A DNA stretch of 64,000 nt from IMG/VR virus record IMGVR_UViG_3300011115_000925, positions 1 through 64,000 of that record, one strand, 5' to 3'. Numbering within the stretch: the stretch's first letter is position 1; each line of letters starts with the position of its first letter. This document shows positions 7,403 to 15,935 of this stretch, one piece after another. This DNA is from a virus. The position numbers were made by a program, and so were the translations under genes. The notes under the pieces are model-generated. The model worked only from the letters and a program-made list of their open reading frames with translations, made no database searches and was not told where the DNA came from.

Positions 7403-7684
7403 TTAGGTGTTAGATAAAATATAGCCTTTGGGAATCCATGCAACAAACATACTTTTACCTTTTTTATTTTTGCAGGTGTTGCACACCACTTTTCCTGCAT
7501 GTGGTCCAGTAGGTTCATTTATGATTTCCCAATCGTGTTCTTTGTGGATGCCTAGATTTTGCTTGAGATTTTGTCTTTGATCGTGCCATGCCTTGTCAAA
7601 ACCAGATGTTGGATTGGTCCAATACGGGGTATTTAAAAACGCAGTGTCACTTTTGTTGCTTTTATTGTAGTCGAGCCTGGTCAT
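7403..7684 (-). CDS. Small zinc-ribbon-like phage protein
   Basis: The 93-residue protein ends with GPHAGKVVCNTCKNKKGKSM, followed by FVAWIPKGYI. The 'GPHxGKxxCxxC...W(I/L)PK' ending is familiar from short conserved proteins of T4-like and other phages, probably a half zinc ribbon or treble-clef knuckle with one CxxC pair and a His. Its role is unknown; DNA or RNA binding is an inference. Its ATG overlaps the stop of the upstream GIY-YIG gene (ATGA), so the two are co-translated and may cooperate. Confidence 0.6.
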   Translation of the reverse strand: MTRLDYNKSNKSDTAFLNTPYWTNPTSGFDKAWHDQRQNLKQNLGIHKEHDWEIINEPTGPHAGKVVCNTCKNKKGKSMFVAWIPKGYILSNT

Positions 7685-8109
7685 ATTCGATTTAAGATTT
7701 GGCGGCCATGTACCCTTACCTGTATATGGCCATTGTAATAATCTTGTGATTCCAATACCCGTCTACTGAACTGCTCGCGTGCCTCAATGTATGAGCATTC
7801 ACTCTTGCTTGCACAGTAGAAAAGTATTTCTCTGGTGAAATTGTCGGTGCCTAGTTTTTCGATGTCTGCGGATAGTTCTGTACTGGATCCATAATATTGT
7901 TGCCAATCTGAATCAATTTTGCTTCGTATACGCTTTTTCTTTTTGATGCCGTTCTTTTGTTTGACTACTCGGTAAGTTGTTTTGGAGAACTTTGCCAGTT
8001 TTTTGCCTATGTATTTGCGACCAGATAGATTATTTGTGATCAAGTAAACAAAACCCACACATGAGTCGGGCAATGTCTCCACTGGGGTGTTTTGATAAAG
8101 CCATGTCAT
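7681..8109 (-). CDS. GIY-YIG family endonuclease
   Basis: The 142-residue protein holds GFVYLITNNLSGRKYIGKK at residues 19-37: the 'GIY' strand appears as FVY and the 'YIG' element as KYIGKK. A lysine-rich insert (KKKKRIRSK) follows, then DWQQYYGSS and ILFYCASKSECSYIEAREQF, where the conserved Glu of the fold lies. This layout matches the small homing-type or repair-type GIY-YIG nucleases common in T4-like phages. It is free-standing here, between a radical SAM gene and the structured non-coding interval. Whether it is a homing endonuclease or a phage repair/competition nuclease cannot be told. Confidence 0.8.
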   Translation of the reverse strand: MTWLYQNTPVETLPDSCVGFVYLITNNLSGRKYIGKKLAKFSKTTYRVVKQKNGIKKKKRIRSKIDSDWQQYYGSSTELSADIEKLGTDNFTREILFYCASKSECSYIEAREQFSRRVLESQDYYNGHIQVRVHGRQILNRI

Positions 8110-8147
8110 GTTGCAGGTTGATTACTTGAGTCATATAGTTATGCCTT

Positions 8148-9158
8148 TTACCATGAAGTTGCGTATTTTTTGTCGACCGCAGCACTGGCGCACTTAGATT
8201 GGCATTCATACCAACGATAAGTTTCTAATTCTGTTGTCCAAAAAGTATCTGCCAGTACGTGTTCTAATGTGTGATTGTGTAGATTGAATTTTTCTGCCTG
8301 TTGTTGCCATTCTTGATTGTGTGAGTATCTGTTTGCTACCCAGCAGCAGGGGAATAGTCTGCCACGGGCATCTATATATAACCCCTTGTTGCCTATTTTA
8401 CACAACGGAGTAACTCCGTTTTTTGATTGTGTTTCTTGGAATAATTTAATGTTTTTTAAACTGATTGGTGTTGGTAATTTTTCAGTAAAATTCATGATCT
8501 CACGTTCAAATCTATGTGTGCTGCTTACAAAACGATCACTGGGTTGCAAAGGATCATCTACTCCGTAAGACGGATACACACTACCAAATTTGGTGCTGAG
8601 TGTGAGTTGGAATCGATCAACACCTAGTTGTTTTGCAAACTCTTGCATAAAGTCTAGTTTATGTTCGTTAAATTTGAAAGCAATAGCAGCCCACACAATT
8701 TGACAGCGACTTGTAGTTCTAAGTGTTTGCAACCCTGCAATGATGCTATCGTAATTGCTATTGACTCGATAGAGGTTGTTGCTGGCATTGTCATATCCGT
8801 CAATGCTAAAATGTACACTGTCGTTTTGATCTAGTGTTTTTCCCAGTTCTGTCCACCAGGCAAGTTTTTTGTGACTGCCGTTGGTAACAATCACAATCTC
8901 TAAAGGTCGAATGCTCTTTAGATATTGAATAATTGGCACAAGATCATGAGCATAGATAGGGTCGCCATCATCTCCACAGAATGTAATTTTCTCTACATTT
9001 GCTAACACAAACTCAGGAGTAAAGTTTTGTTTAAAAAATTCTAAATCTAGTTCGGTGTTGATAACACCGTCAGGAACTTCTTGACGAGAACATCGTGGAC
9101 AAGCCAGAGTACATTTACTGGATACCTCAATGTGAAAATGCCAAGTCGCTAAAGTCAT
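8148..9158 (-). CDS. Radical SAM enzyme with C-terminal SPASM-like cysteines
   Basis: The 336-residue protein begins with a beta strand and CTLACPRC at residues 16-23 (CxxxCxxC), so it lacks the N-terminal twitch motif of the other six radical SAM proteins here. A FCGDDGDP segment takes the place of the usual GGEP. VTNGS and HFSIDG mark later barrel strands. The C-terminal third has Cys residues in TPLCKIG, LFPCCWV and CQSKC, typical of a SPASM/twitch auxiliary cluster. Peptide modification is the most common role of this architecture. Its ATG overlaps the stop of gp46 by 4 nt, so it is co-translated with a recombination gene. Confidence 0.85.
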   Translation of the reverse strand: MTLATWHFHIEVSSKCTLACPRCSRQEVPDGVINTELDLEFFKQNFTPEFVLANVEKITFCGDDGDPIYAHDLVPIIQYLKSIRPLEIVIVTNGSHKKLAWWTELGKTLDQNDSVHFSIDGYDNASNNLYRVNSNYDSIIAGLQTLRTTSRCQIVWAAIAFKFNEHKLDFMQEFAKQLGVDRFQLTLSTKFGSVYPSYGVDDPLQPSDRFVSSTHRFEREIMNFTEKLPTPISLKNIKLFQETQSKNGVTPLCKIGNKGLYIDARGRLFPCCWVANRYSHNQEWQQQAEKFNLHNHTLEHVLADTFWTTELETYRWYECQSKCASAAVDKKYATSW

Positions 9159-10918
9159 ACCAGTTCGATGTCAGTATTGTAGGATGTAAATCCGTTTTCT
9201 TTTACAACTTTGAGTATGTTTTCTACCCGGCTGGTCAATTCATCTCTGTGACTGACCAACCAAATACTTTTGTGACGTTCACGACTCATCTTTTTCAACA
9301 ATGCTAGAGCGTTCTCCACACCTTGTGTGTCCAGACCAGAGTCAATCATCTCGTCGATGAACAAGATGTTGATGGGTTGATACAAACTCTCCCACACATC
9401 GCGGAATGCCCAACTCATACTCAAGATCAATCTGTTACGTTCACCGCGACTTAAATTATCAAAGTCCAGTTCGCGACCCAGCTCTTCGATGCTCACAGTG
9501 AGATCGTTCTGGAACTTCACAGTATGCGGCAAGCCAATGCGATCAAGATAGTGTGTGAGTCTGCTGTTGAGATAACTCAAGTTCTGATCAATGATTTTCT
9601 TACGCACAAACGAGTCTTTGCTGGTCAGCAGTTTGAGCAAAAACTCTTGATGTTCCTGTATCCTGGTGTATTCGTTTAGCGTTTCATACGAAACTGCCTG
9701 CAGGGCTTGGTTCTGCATGTCCGTGATTTGTTCGCTGTATGGATCATTTTCTGCAGATCTTGTTGCAAAATCCTTGCTTAGTGTATCCACAGTGTTCTTG
9801 TGATTTAATGCCTGTTCTAAACTGTCATAGAACACTTTGGGCGCTGTGCCCAGATTACCAAGTTCTAACAGTTGCTCCTGATGTTCCATGCGTTGTGAAT
9901 CATTGGCCAGCAGTTGCAATGCAAGTTCTTGTAGAGTCTTTTCACGCTGTGCTTTCACAGTGTCAAGACTGTTGTCGTGTATTTCTGTACCGCAAGCAAA
10001 ACACTTGTGGCTGGCAATTTGTGTGAGATCTTTTTTGATTTGATCAAGTTGTTTTTGTAATTTTGTATCGTCTGCATCAATCTGCCGGATCCAACGATTG
10101 GCTTCGTCGATGGCTTTTTTACTTGCATTGTATGTGTCAAGATTTCTGTGTGCTTGTACTTCGATTGCAATATCGATGTGTTCAAGATCAGCAATACCTT
10201 GTGCTAGTGCGTTGACATCTTCGGACTGTTTGCGTAGCCATAGTGTGCGGCGTTTTTCCAAGCTGGCAATCTGTTCTTCGATACGTTTGTTGGCTTCTTG
10301 AACAGCACGGATTCGTAGTTCTTCTGATTGTATGGAGTCTTTGGTGTCTCGGTTGAGCTCTTTGATCCGATCAGCACGTTCGCTCAATAACGTTATGCCC
10401 AGCAGTTGTTCAATGATGGTGCGTTGTTCGTTGGCTTTGAGACTCAAGAACGGCGGTGTATATGTGTTCAAGGCCACGATGTGTTGGAACATGTCGTGAC
10501 TCATACCTAGCACACGTTCAATGGCTTCTTGTGTTTCTCTTGAATCGCCTTGCGCTTCGTCCTGTGCTGCTTGATGTTCGTCATTGACATAGAACTTGAG
10601 CACATTGGGTTTACGACCGCGTTCAATCCTGTAACTTTGTCCGCCCACTGAGAAATCAAGACTGACCATCATGTGTTTGGCATTGGTCTTGTTCACAAGG
10701 TTGTCTTTGCGGATGTTTGATAGTGCCTGACCGTACAATGCATAGCTTAGTGCATTGATGATGGTGGTCTTGCCTGTTCCGTTACGAGAGCCATCACCGC
10801 CCAGATCTAAGTTTTCGCCCAGTACCAGGGTGAGATCAGATCGATCAAAATCAATAGCTTGTGTGGCATTGCCCACACTCATAAAGTTTTTTACTGTGAG
10901 GGTTTTAAGATTTATCAA
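9155..10918 (-). CDS. gp46: gp46-like recombination endonuclease subunit (SbcC/Rad50 family)
   Basis: The 587-residue protein has all parts of a Rad50-type ATPase. Walker A is GSRNGTGKT at residues 43-51. Long coiled coils flank a zinc hook HKCFACGTE near residue 303. The ABC signature LSRGERNR, Walker B INILFIDE, D-loop DSGLD and H-loop LVSHRDE lie in the last 110 residues. T4 gp46 has 560 residues. With gp47 it forms the nuclease that resects DNA ends for recombination-dependent replication and helps degrade host DNA. It overlaps the gene upstream by 14 nt and the radical SAM gene downstream by 4 nt. Confidence 0.95.
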   Translation of the reverse strand: MINLKTLTVKNFMSVGNATQAIDFDRSDLTLVLGENLDLGGDGSRNGTGKTTIINALSYALYGQALSNIRKDNLVNKTNAKHMMVSLDFSVGGQSYRIERGRKPNVLKFYVNDEHQAAQDEAQGDSRETQEAIERVLGMSHDMFQHIVALNTYTPPFLSLKANEQRTIIEQLLGITLLSERADRIKELNRDTKDSIQSEELRIRAVQEANKRIEEQIASLEKRRTLWLRKQSEDVNALAQGIADLEHIDIAIEVQAHRNLDTYNASKKAIDEANRWIRQIDADDTKLQKQLDQIKKDLTQIASHKCFACGTEIHDNSLDTVKAQREKTLQELALQLLANDSQRMEHQEQLLELGNLGTAPKVFYDSLEQALNHKNTVDTLSKDFATRSAENDPYSEQITDMQNQALQAVSYETLNEYTRIQEHQEFLLKLLTSKDSFVRKKIIDQNLSYLNSRLTHYLDRIGLPHTVKFQNDLTVSIEELGRELDFDNLSRGERNRLILSMSWAFRDVWESLYQPINILFIDEMIDSGLDTQGVENALALLKKMSRERHKSIWLVSHRDELTSRVENILKVVKENGFTSYNTDIELV

Positions 10919-11786
10919 ACTTTACTCCGTGATGCTGTAGCATTGTAACAATTTCTTTGGTATTTGTAAACCAATCTGAATATGTATTGTGCGGAACTTC
11001 CACACCAAACTCCACCCAGATGTAGTAGTAGATCACTGCTTGTGTGAAGAGATCATCAATATCATTGATATCAATGCTATTATGTAAATTTTTCCAAACA
11101 TATTGTGCTTTTAAGAAAAATTCAAAATGATTCAAATTAGTTTGATACCATGAAGAATAGAATGCTTCAAAATTGTTTATTTCAAATTGCTGACCTAATA
11201 ATTTACTCAATGATTGGTAATTTAGCACATGATCAACCGGTATATTCAGTGTTGAATGATTTGATCTCCAACTATATCTATAGGCGTGATCTCTGAGGTA
11301 TAAAAAAAACTTTTCTCGTACAGCCCAGTTTTGTGTTGGGTCGTCCCACTTGTTATCATCAGGCATGATCCATTCACCTATGGTTTGCTCACTGTGAGTC
11401 ACAGCAGCCATGCATCTGGTATAAAACAATTTTGATAATAATGGCCATGACCAATCATCATAAACAACTCTAATAGACATATCAGGATGTATGACAGTGC
11501 GGAATTCATCTGAATCGTTGTTGATTCCAGAGTCAATCAAAATAGTCGCAAACTCGGTTTTATCTTGGTCCAGCTGCTGTTTGAGTTGTTGGTACTGTAC
11601 AACGTCAAATTCTGTCATTCCAAAGTATGTAGGCAATGATTCGGGATAGGAATGACTATCTCCGCCTATGCCAAATTCATAGTCAATTATTTGTCCATTG
11701 AATTTTTTACAGTATGCTGATAAAATAACATGAATAAAATGTCCAAATCCTCCTGACGGATACTGTATTGAAACAACTTTTGTCAT
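10905..11786 (-). CDS. Unknown protein between gp47 and gp46, possibly sulfotransferase-like
   Basis: I do not recognise this 293-residue protein with certainty. It starts VVSIQYPSGGFGHFIHVIL, where a strand is followed by a Gly-rich turn and helix; this recalls the P-loop-like PAPS site of sulfotransferase-fold proteins, but the match is weak. The middle is acidic (IDSGINNDSDEFR), and the C-terminal half is aromatic and helical. It is inserted between two genes whose products form one complex and overlaps both (4 nt with gp47, 14 nt with gp46), so expression is coupled to the nuclease. A moron-like insertion is as likely as a functional partner. Confidence 0.5.
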   Translation of the reverse strand: MTKVVSIQYPSGGFGHFIHVILSAYCKKFNGQIIDYEFGIGGDSHSYPESLPTYFGMTEFDVVQYQQLKQQLDQDKTEFATILIDSGINNDSDEFRTVIHPDMSIRVVYDDWSWPLLSKLFYTRCMAAVTHSEQTIGEWIMPDDNKWDDPTQNWAVREKFFLYLRDHAYRYSWRSNHSTLNIPVDHVLNYQSLSKLLGQQFEINNFEAFYSSWYQTNLNHFEFFLKAQYVWKNLHNSIDINDIDDLFTQAVIYYYIWVEFGVEVPHNTYSDWFTNTKEIVTMLQHHGVKFDKS

Positions 11787-12799
11787 AAATTCTGATAAAT
11801 TTTCAATAGCAGTCGGTTGTCGTAGAATTCAGATTCAATGTTGGTGATTTGATCTGTCACAATCTGATCCACTGATTCAAATTTGATCTCACCTGGAGCC
11901 ATGTCTGTGTCTACCGAACTATTCTTGTTGGGTATCAAGGCCATCTCTCTGAGACTGTAGTCTTTGATGTATGTTTCTTTGATAACGTTGGCTTCTTCGT
12001 ATGAAATCTCAATGTCCAAGTTTACACGAACATGCATCTTGGGTGCAAGCAATGCGGCTGCATTGTCAATGATGTTGGCTAGTCCTAACACACGATATCT
12101 AGGTTGATCGGGCCAGGCATGATACACAGGATCCTGTCCCCATTCTAAAATTGTAAGTCCTCGTTCGTCGTCGCCGGCATCAGCATAGTTGTGCGGAAAA
12201 GCATTACCAATATAAGTGATGTTTTTTTTGGTCTGACGTTTGTGAAAATGACCGGTAAACACATGCTCAAAGTTGTTGAAGTCTTCTCGTCGCACCTCGC
12301 CGTGGTCCGGCATCTCTACCATGGCATTCATCAAGTAACCAGGCAGTTCAAAGTGCCCAAACATGTACTTGCCCTTTAGCTTGGGTATGCGTTTGTGATC
12401 ATCTCCACAGAGCCAAGGAGCAATCACAACATCGCCGCTGCTAAACCAATCATTGCAGATTTCCACATTGGGCAGATGTCTGGCCCACTCTACACTTTGG
12501 ATATCACGCTTGTCGCGATAATACAAGTCGTGATTGCCTGGAATAAACAGCACTCGGTCAAAATTTGCATTCATGTGCTCCAGTGCCTGTAGACTGTAAT
12601 GTAACGTGACAATATTTAAGCTGGCACGATTGTTGTGCCAGTCACCTAGGAACATACAGGTCTCGCAGCCTTCTGCCAGGGCCTTGGCAGTGGCCCACTT
12701 GACAAAGTTTAGGCAGTCTTCATTGTGAGTGGTGCTGTTGCTTTTGAGACCAAAATGGATGTCTGTGAAAATTGCAGCTTTGCGAAATAGATTAGTCAT
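11783..12799 (-). CDS. gp47: gp47-like recombination endonuclease subunit (SbcD/Mre11 family)
   Basis: The 338 residues match T4 gp47 (339) in length. Metallophosphoesterase motifs are in order: TDIHFG at 12-17, FLGDWHNNR near 50, PGNHDLYY near 88, the GHFELPG segment near 148, and TGHFHKRQ near 180. These ligate two metal ions for 3'-5' exonuclease and endonuclease activity. It pairs with gp46 for end resection. It is translated in the same operon after gp55, 12 nt downstream of it. Confidence 0.95.
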   Translation of the reverse strand: MTNLFRKAAIFTDIHFGLKSNSTTHNEDCLNFVKWATAKALAEGCETCMFLGDWHNNRASLNIVTLHYSLQALEHMNANFDRVLFIPGNHDLYYRDKRDIQSVEWARHLPNVEICNDWFSSGDVVIAPWLCGDDHKRIPKLKGKYMFGHFELPGYLMNAMVEMPDHGEVRREDFNNFEHVFTGHFHKRQTKKNITYIGNAFPHNYADAGDDERGLTILEWGQDPVYHAWPDQPRYRVLGLANIIDNAAALLAPKMHVRVNLDIEISYEEANVIKETYIKDYSLREMALIPNKNSSVDTDMAPGEIKFESVDQIVTDQITNIESEFYDNRLLLKIYQNL

Positions 12800-12811
12800 C
12801 CTTGTAGTATA

Positions 12812-13720
12812 CTACTCATCCAAGGTACTTACAACCGGACCGGACATGGCTTGCATGCTGTGTTTGCCAGAATTCTGTCGAGTCCACGACGGATTCAAGC
12901 CGTTCATTTCCAGAATGTCATCACGGATGTTTTGATTTTTCTTTTCTATGTTTAGGATCCTAGTGAAGCTATTGGTGATAGCAGCGGTGTAGTAGGCGAA
13001 AGGATTCTGTGATTTGGATTCATCAAATTGCAATCCAATCTGACTCAGCTGTAGTAATGCTTGACCGCGCATTTCTTCATTGTAGGTGTATCCGCGCCAG
13101 TTTGATCGTGTGGCATATCTTTCACACAGTTTCATGAACATGGTGGCCAGCTTGCGAGTCATTTCTCCGTGATCTTTTGAAAATTCTCCAGTTTCCAATG
13201 TGCCACGCCAATGACTGCGCCCCACAATAAATGGAATTTTTTCATTGTCTATGCGATAGTGTTCAAATGGTGGAAAGTTCAGTCGCACATGGTTCAAACT
13301 CAACACTGGCACGTCTAATAGATCCGCCAATGGATCTTCGTCTTCCACGGCGTCATCTAGATCCAAGATGTCTTCCAGACGGCGACGTTTGGCTTTGGCT
13401 TCTGCTTTGGTAATTTTCTTGGGAGCCATGGGCACATGATCCCACATGGTAATGCGAAACACAATGTCTGTGTTGGGGATTTTTTTAGGATCTATGATTT
13501 CACCAGTTTCACGTTTGATGCGATCTGCTCTGTTGCGTCGTGCTTCGGCAGTGGTTCGTTGATTGATCTTGTCAAGACTGGGCAAAATAATATCAAATTG
13601 ATGATCCAGCCCACGATCACGATACCAACAATAGTTGTTTTTGCTTAGATGTATTTCTTTGAGTATATCTCTGTTGTTGAGATAGTTGACACGGGGTGCA
13701 GACTTTGGCAATAAAGACAT
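12812..13720 (-). CDS. gp55: gp55-like late transcription sigma factor
   Basis: The C-terminal half carries the gp55 pattern: a helical segment (KLATMFMKLCERYATRSNWR), then DESKSQNPFAYYTAAITNSF and LNIEKKNQNIRDDIL, corresponding to sigma region 2 and the T4 gp55 segment 'NPEKSKNPFAYFTQIIYYAF'. T4 gp55 has 185 residues; this one has 302, with an extra N-terminal part including a Lys/Arg-rich then Asp-rich stretch near residues 108-140. gp55 replaces host sigma on RNA polymerase and recognises the -10-like TATAAATA. Matching boxes lie before several genes here. Start: AGGAG 5 nt upstream of the ATG. Confidence 0.88.
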   Translation of the reverse strand: MSLLPKSAPRVNYLNNRDILKEIHLSKNNYCWYRDRGLDHQFDIILPSLDKINQRTTAEARRNRADRIKRETGEIIDPKKIPNTDIVFRITMWDHVPMAPKKITKAEAKAKRRRLEDILDLDDAVEDEDPLADLLDVPVLSLNHVRLNFPPFEHYRIDNEKIPFIVGRSHWRGTLETGEFSKDHGEMTRKLATMFMKLCERYATRSNWRGYTYNEEMRGQALLQLSQIGLQFDESKSQNPFAYYTAAITNSFTRILNIEKKNQNIRDDILEMNGLNPSWTRQNSGKHSMQAMSGPVVSTLDE

Positions 13721-13736
13721 GAATTCTCCTGATATG

Positions 13737-13744
13737 TATTTATT
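13737..13744 (-). promoter_or_regulatory. Late-promoter-like box upstream of gp55
   Basis: On the minus strand 13744-13737 reads AATAAATA, one mismatch from TATAAATA, about 17 nt upstream of the gp55 ATG, with AGGAG between them. This would place gp55 partly under its own control. Confidence 0.5.
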
Positions 13745-13799
13745 GTAACAGATTTAGTCAAGTTGTCAACCTTTATATAAACTATGCCGTTTTTGCACC

Positions 13800-13812
13800 T
13801 GCTAAATAAGAT
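13800..13812 (+). promoter_or_regulatory. Late-promoter-like box of the baseplate operon
   Basis: TGCTAAATAAG at 13800-13810 resembles the core of TATAAATA. It lies 15 nt before the first baseplate-operon ATG, with CAGGA (13814-13818) as the Shine-Dalgarno. The implied leader is only about 10-12 nt. The divergent gp55 promoter lies 60 nt away. Confidence 0.5.
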
Positions 13813-13824
13813 ACAGGAACACAA

Positions 13825-15633
13825 ATGGCCAATTACAATCCCAACGACGCAGCAGCATTCAACAAAGCTCTTCAAAGTGGTCTCAGCACAGCTGACGCGG
13901 CCAAACAGGCTGGCATTACTCCTGCGGCTGCTGCTCAGTATGCACTTGGCAGCAACAACAATCTTGGCAGCCAGAATCCCGGAATCGCTGCCACTCCAGC
14001 AACTGAACAATCTACTTTTGCCACTCAGGCAATTCCTCAAACAGCTTCTGGACAACCAGCCCAGGGCGTGCAATTGGCAGCGGCTGCAACTCCACTTCGT
14101 ATAGAAGGAATCGTGGAGAGAAACGGTACCATTACTTTTATACCACAAGATGCTCCTGTTGGTACTACGCCTGGCGCCGGAAATGGCCAAGCTACAACAT
14201 CCGGTCCTGCTAATAAAACTCCCGTTGCCCCGACGGACGGTGGTCGAGGTACTGGCAACATTGAACGGCCAATCGAACAAGCGCCACCATTGCCCAACAA
14301 CACCGTGACACCTGTTATTGCTAATGGTCAACCCCCTGCAGCAGCACCTGCAACAACACCTGCAACAAATGTTCCAGTACCAGTGTTCAACACACCAGGT
14401 GCTGCACAAAACGGTCAAGGCGGCACAGTTCCTATCGTTGCGCCTGCACCAGTGTTCAGCACACCAGGTGCTGCTCAAGATGGTCAGGGTGGCACTGCGC
14501 CCACTGCTGAACCAGCACCAGTGGTCACAGGGCCACGCCCTGGCACTGGATTTGGCGACGGCAATGCTGAAGACCTGGCCTTGTTCCCCACAACTGGCCC
14601 GACACCAGTGGTCACAGGGCCACGCCCTGGCACTGGATTTGGCGACGGCAATGCTGAAGACCTGGCCTTGTTCCCCACAACTGGCCCGACACCAGTGGAT
14701 GAAGAATCAGCATACCCGCCAAATCCTGTAAATTTGCCCAATGACCGCAGAATGAATGATGCTGACTACATCAATTCTTTAGAAACAGCATCCAACAAAT
14801 TCAACACTGTTCAGCAGGCCTCGATAAACTCAACTTACAAACAGCCTGGCAATGGTGATTGGCGATTCCGTATCAGTCTTGCTGAAGGTGCTGATTATCT
14901 TTATAAGGTACCAAATAACTCAGGCAGCGGACCAAATATACTAGCACCATTGGCAACCACCAATGGAGTGGTATTTCCCTACACACCATCAGTCACCACC
15001 AGTTATCAGGCCAAATACAACACATATGATTTGGTTCATTCAAACTATCGTGGAGTTTTTTATCAAGGCAGCGGCGTAAGTGAAATCAGTGTGCGAGGAG
15101 TATTCACTGCACAAGACACCAAAGAAGCTGAATACATGCTGGCAGTGATACACTTTTTCCGATCAGTTACCAAGATGTTCTATGGTAAAGACGAACAACG
15201 CGGAGCACCGCCGCCATTGGTGTATCTTACAGGATTAGGCGACTATCAATTCAACGCACATCCTGCTGTGGTCACAAATTTTGAATATTCTTTACCCAGC
15301 GATGTAGACTACATACGAGCCAACAACCCCAATAATTTTGGTACAGACCTATTGAATCGCCGAGCAGGAGTATTGAACCCGCCTTCCAACCCATTGAGTG
15401 CCATTGCCACTAGACTGGGGCTGTCTGGGTTATTTCCAAATGCTGTGGCGTCTCCACCAGTCTACGGTCCCGTTACCAATTCGGTGACCAACACAGCAAA
15501 AGCCACATACGTGCCTACCAAAATAGATATCAACATAAGTCTATTGCCGGTGCAAACAAGAGATCAAGTCAGCAAACAGTTCAGTCTTAAAGAATTTGCC
15601 ACTGGCAAATTGATACAAGGAGGATTCTGGTAA
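13825..15633 (+). CDS. Baseplate tail-tube cap/initiator-like protein (gp48/gp54 type) with long Pro/Ala-rich N-terminus
   Basis: Of the 602 residues, about 300 at the N-terminus are a low-complexity Ala/Pro/Thr/Gly region with a perfect 29-residue tandem repeat. The folded C-terminal half has FPYTPSVTTSYQAKYNTYDL, then HSNYRGVFY, then ISVRGVFTAQDTKEAEYMLA, then VIHFFRSVTKMFYG. This pattern is familiar from tube-initiator/cap proteins of myoviruses, related in fold to the tail tube. It ends with STYVPTK-like strands and a FSLKEF segment. As the first gene of the operon before gp53 and gp5 it fits T4 gp48 or gp54; which one cannot be decided. The disordered N-terminus is unusual for the family. 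Confidence 0.65.
   Translation: MANYNPNDAAAFNKALQSGLSTADAAKQAGITPAAAAQYALGSNNNLGSQNPGIAATPATEQSTFATQAIPQTASGQPAQGVQLAAAATPLRIEGIVERNGTITFIPQDAPVGTTPGAGNGQATTSGPANKTPVAPTDGGRGTGNIERPIEQAPPLPNNTVTPVIANGQPPAAAPATTPATNVPVPVFNTPGAAQNGQGGTVPIVAPAPVFSTPGAAQDGQGGTAPTAEPAPVVTGPRPGTGFGDGNAEDLALFPTTGPTPVVTGPRPGTGFGDGNAEDLALFPTTGPTPVDEESAYPPNPVNLPNDRRMNDADYINSLETASNKFNTVQQASINSTYKQPGNGDWRFRISLAEGADYLYKVPNNSGSGPNILAPLATTNGVVFPYTPSVTTSYQAKYNTYDLVHSNYRGVFYQGSGVSEISVRGVFTAQDTKEAEYMLAVIHFFRSVTKMFYGKDEQRGAPPPLVYLTGLGDYQFNAHPAVVTNFEYSLPSDVDYIRANNPNNFGTDLLNRRAGVLNPPSNPLSAIATRLGLSGLFPNAVASPPVYGPVTNSVTNTAKATYVPTKIDINISLLPVQTRDQVSKQFSLKEFATGKLIQGGFW
14518..14691 (+). repeat. Perfect 87-bp tandem duplication inside the first baseplate gene
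   Basis: Copies at 14518-14604 and 14605-14691 are identical, and each encodes 29 residues starting PVVTGPRPGTGFGDGNAEDL. Lack of any difference, even at third positions, points to a recent duplication. It lies in the disordered region, next to an older imperfect repeat (PVFNTPGAAQNGQGG and PVFSTPGAAQDGQGG). Confidence 0.9.
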
Positions 15634-15932
15634 TGGCCACCTATGATGCAACCAGTCCCTATTACAACACACCCTATGCCCAGTTCTATCTGGACAAAAT
15701 GGTCAACAGACCCATACCAGCTGGCAATGACGATTTGACTTTTACTATCAATCTTACCTATCAGTATCGTCCTGATCTGTTGGCCTATGACTTGTACGGC
15801 AATGCCGGACTGTGGTGGGTATTTTATCAGCGCAATCCAAACACACTGACAAAACCACCGTTTGACTTTACAGCCAACACTTTTATATATTTGCCAAACG
15901 GTAACACATTGAAATCAGCGTTGGGGTACTAA
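15633..15932 (+). CDS. gp53: gp53-like baseplate wedge subunit
   Basis: The 99-residue protein has PIPAGNDDLTFTINLTYQYR, followed by PDLLAYDLYGNAGLWWVFYQRNPN at residues 48-70. The 'YxxRPDLLAYxxYGNxxLWWVF...NPN' pattern is the LysM-like core of gp53, which clamps wedges around the hub. T4 gp53 is longer (196 aa), so this is a core-only version, common in marine T4-like phages. TAATG overlap with the preceding gene; 3-nt gap to the next. Confidence 0.8.
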   Translation: MATYDATSPYYNTPYAQFYLDKMVNRPIPAGNDDLTFTINLTYQYRPDLLAYDLYGNAGLWWVFYQRNPNTLTKPPFDFTANTFIYLPNGNTLKSALGY

Positions 15933-15935
15933 AAC

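Noticed and set aside
7318-7518. Minus-strand 66-codon frame overlapping the zinc-ribbon gene
   Set aside because: The alternative frame at 7403-7684 carries a recognisable CxxC motif and is ATGA-coupled; this one has neither.
13645-14478. Minus-strand 277-codon Cys/Arg/Ser-rich frame
   Set aside because: Antisense of the Pro/Ala-rich N-terminus of the baseplate gene; composition is an artefact of the repeats.
14318-14731. Plus-strand His/Gln-rich frame with perfect repeats
   Set aside because: Frame-shifted reading of the 87-bp repeat in the baseplate gene.
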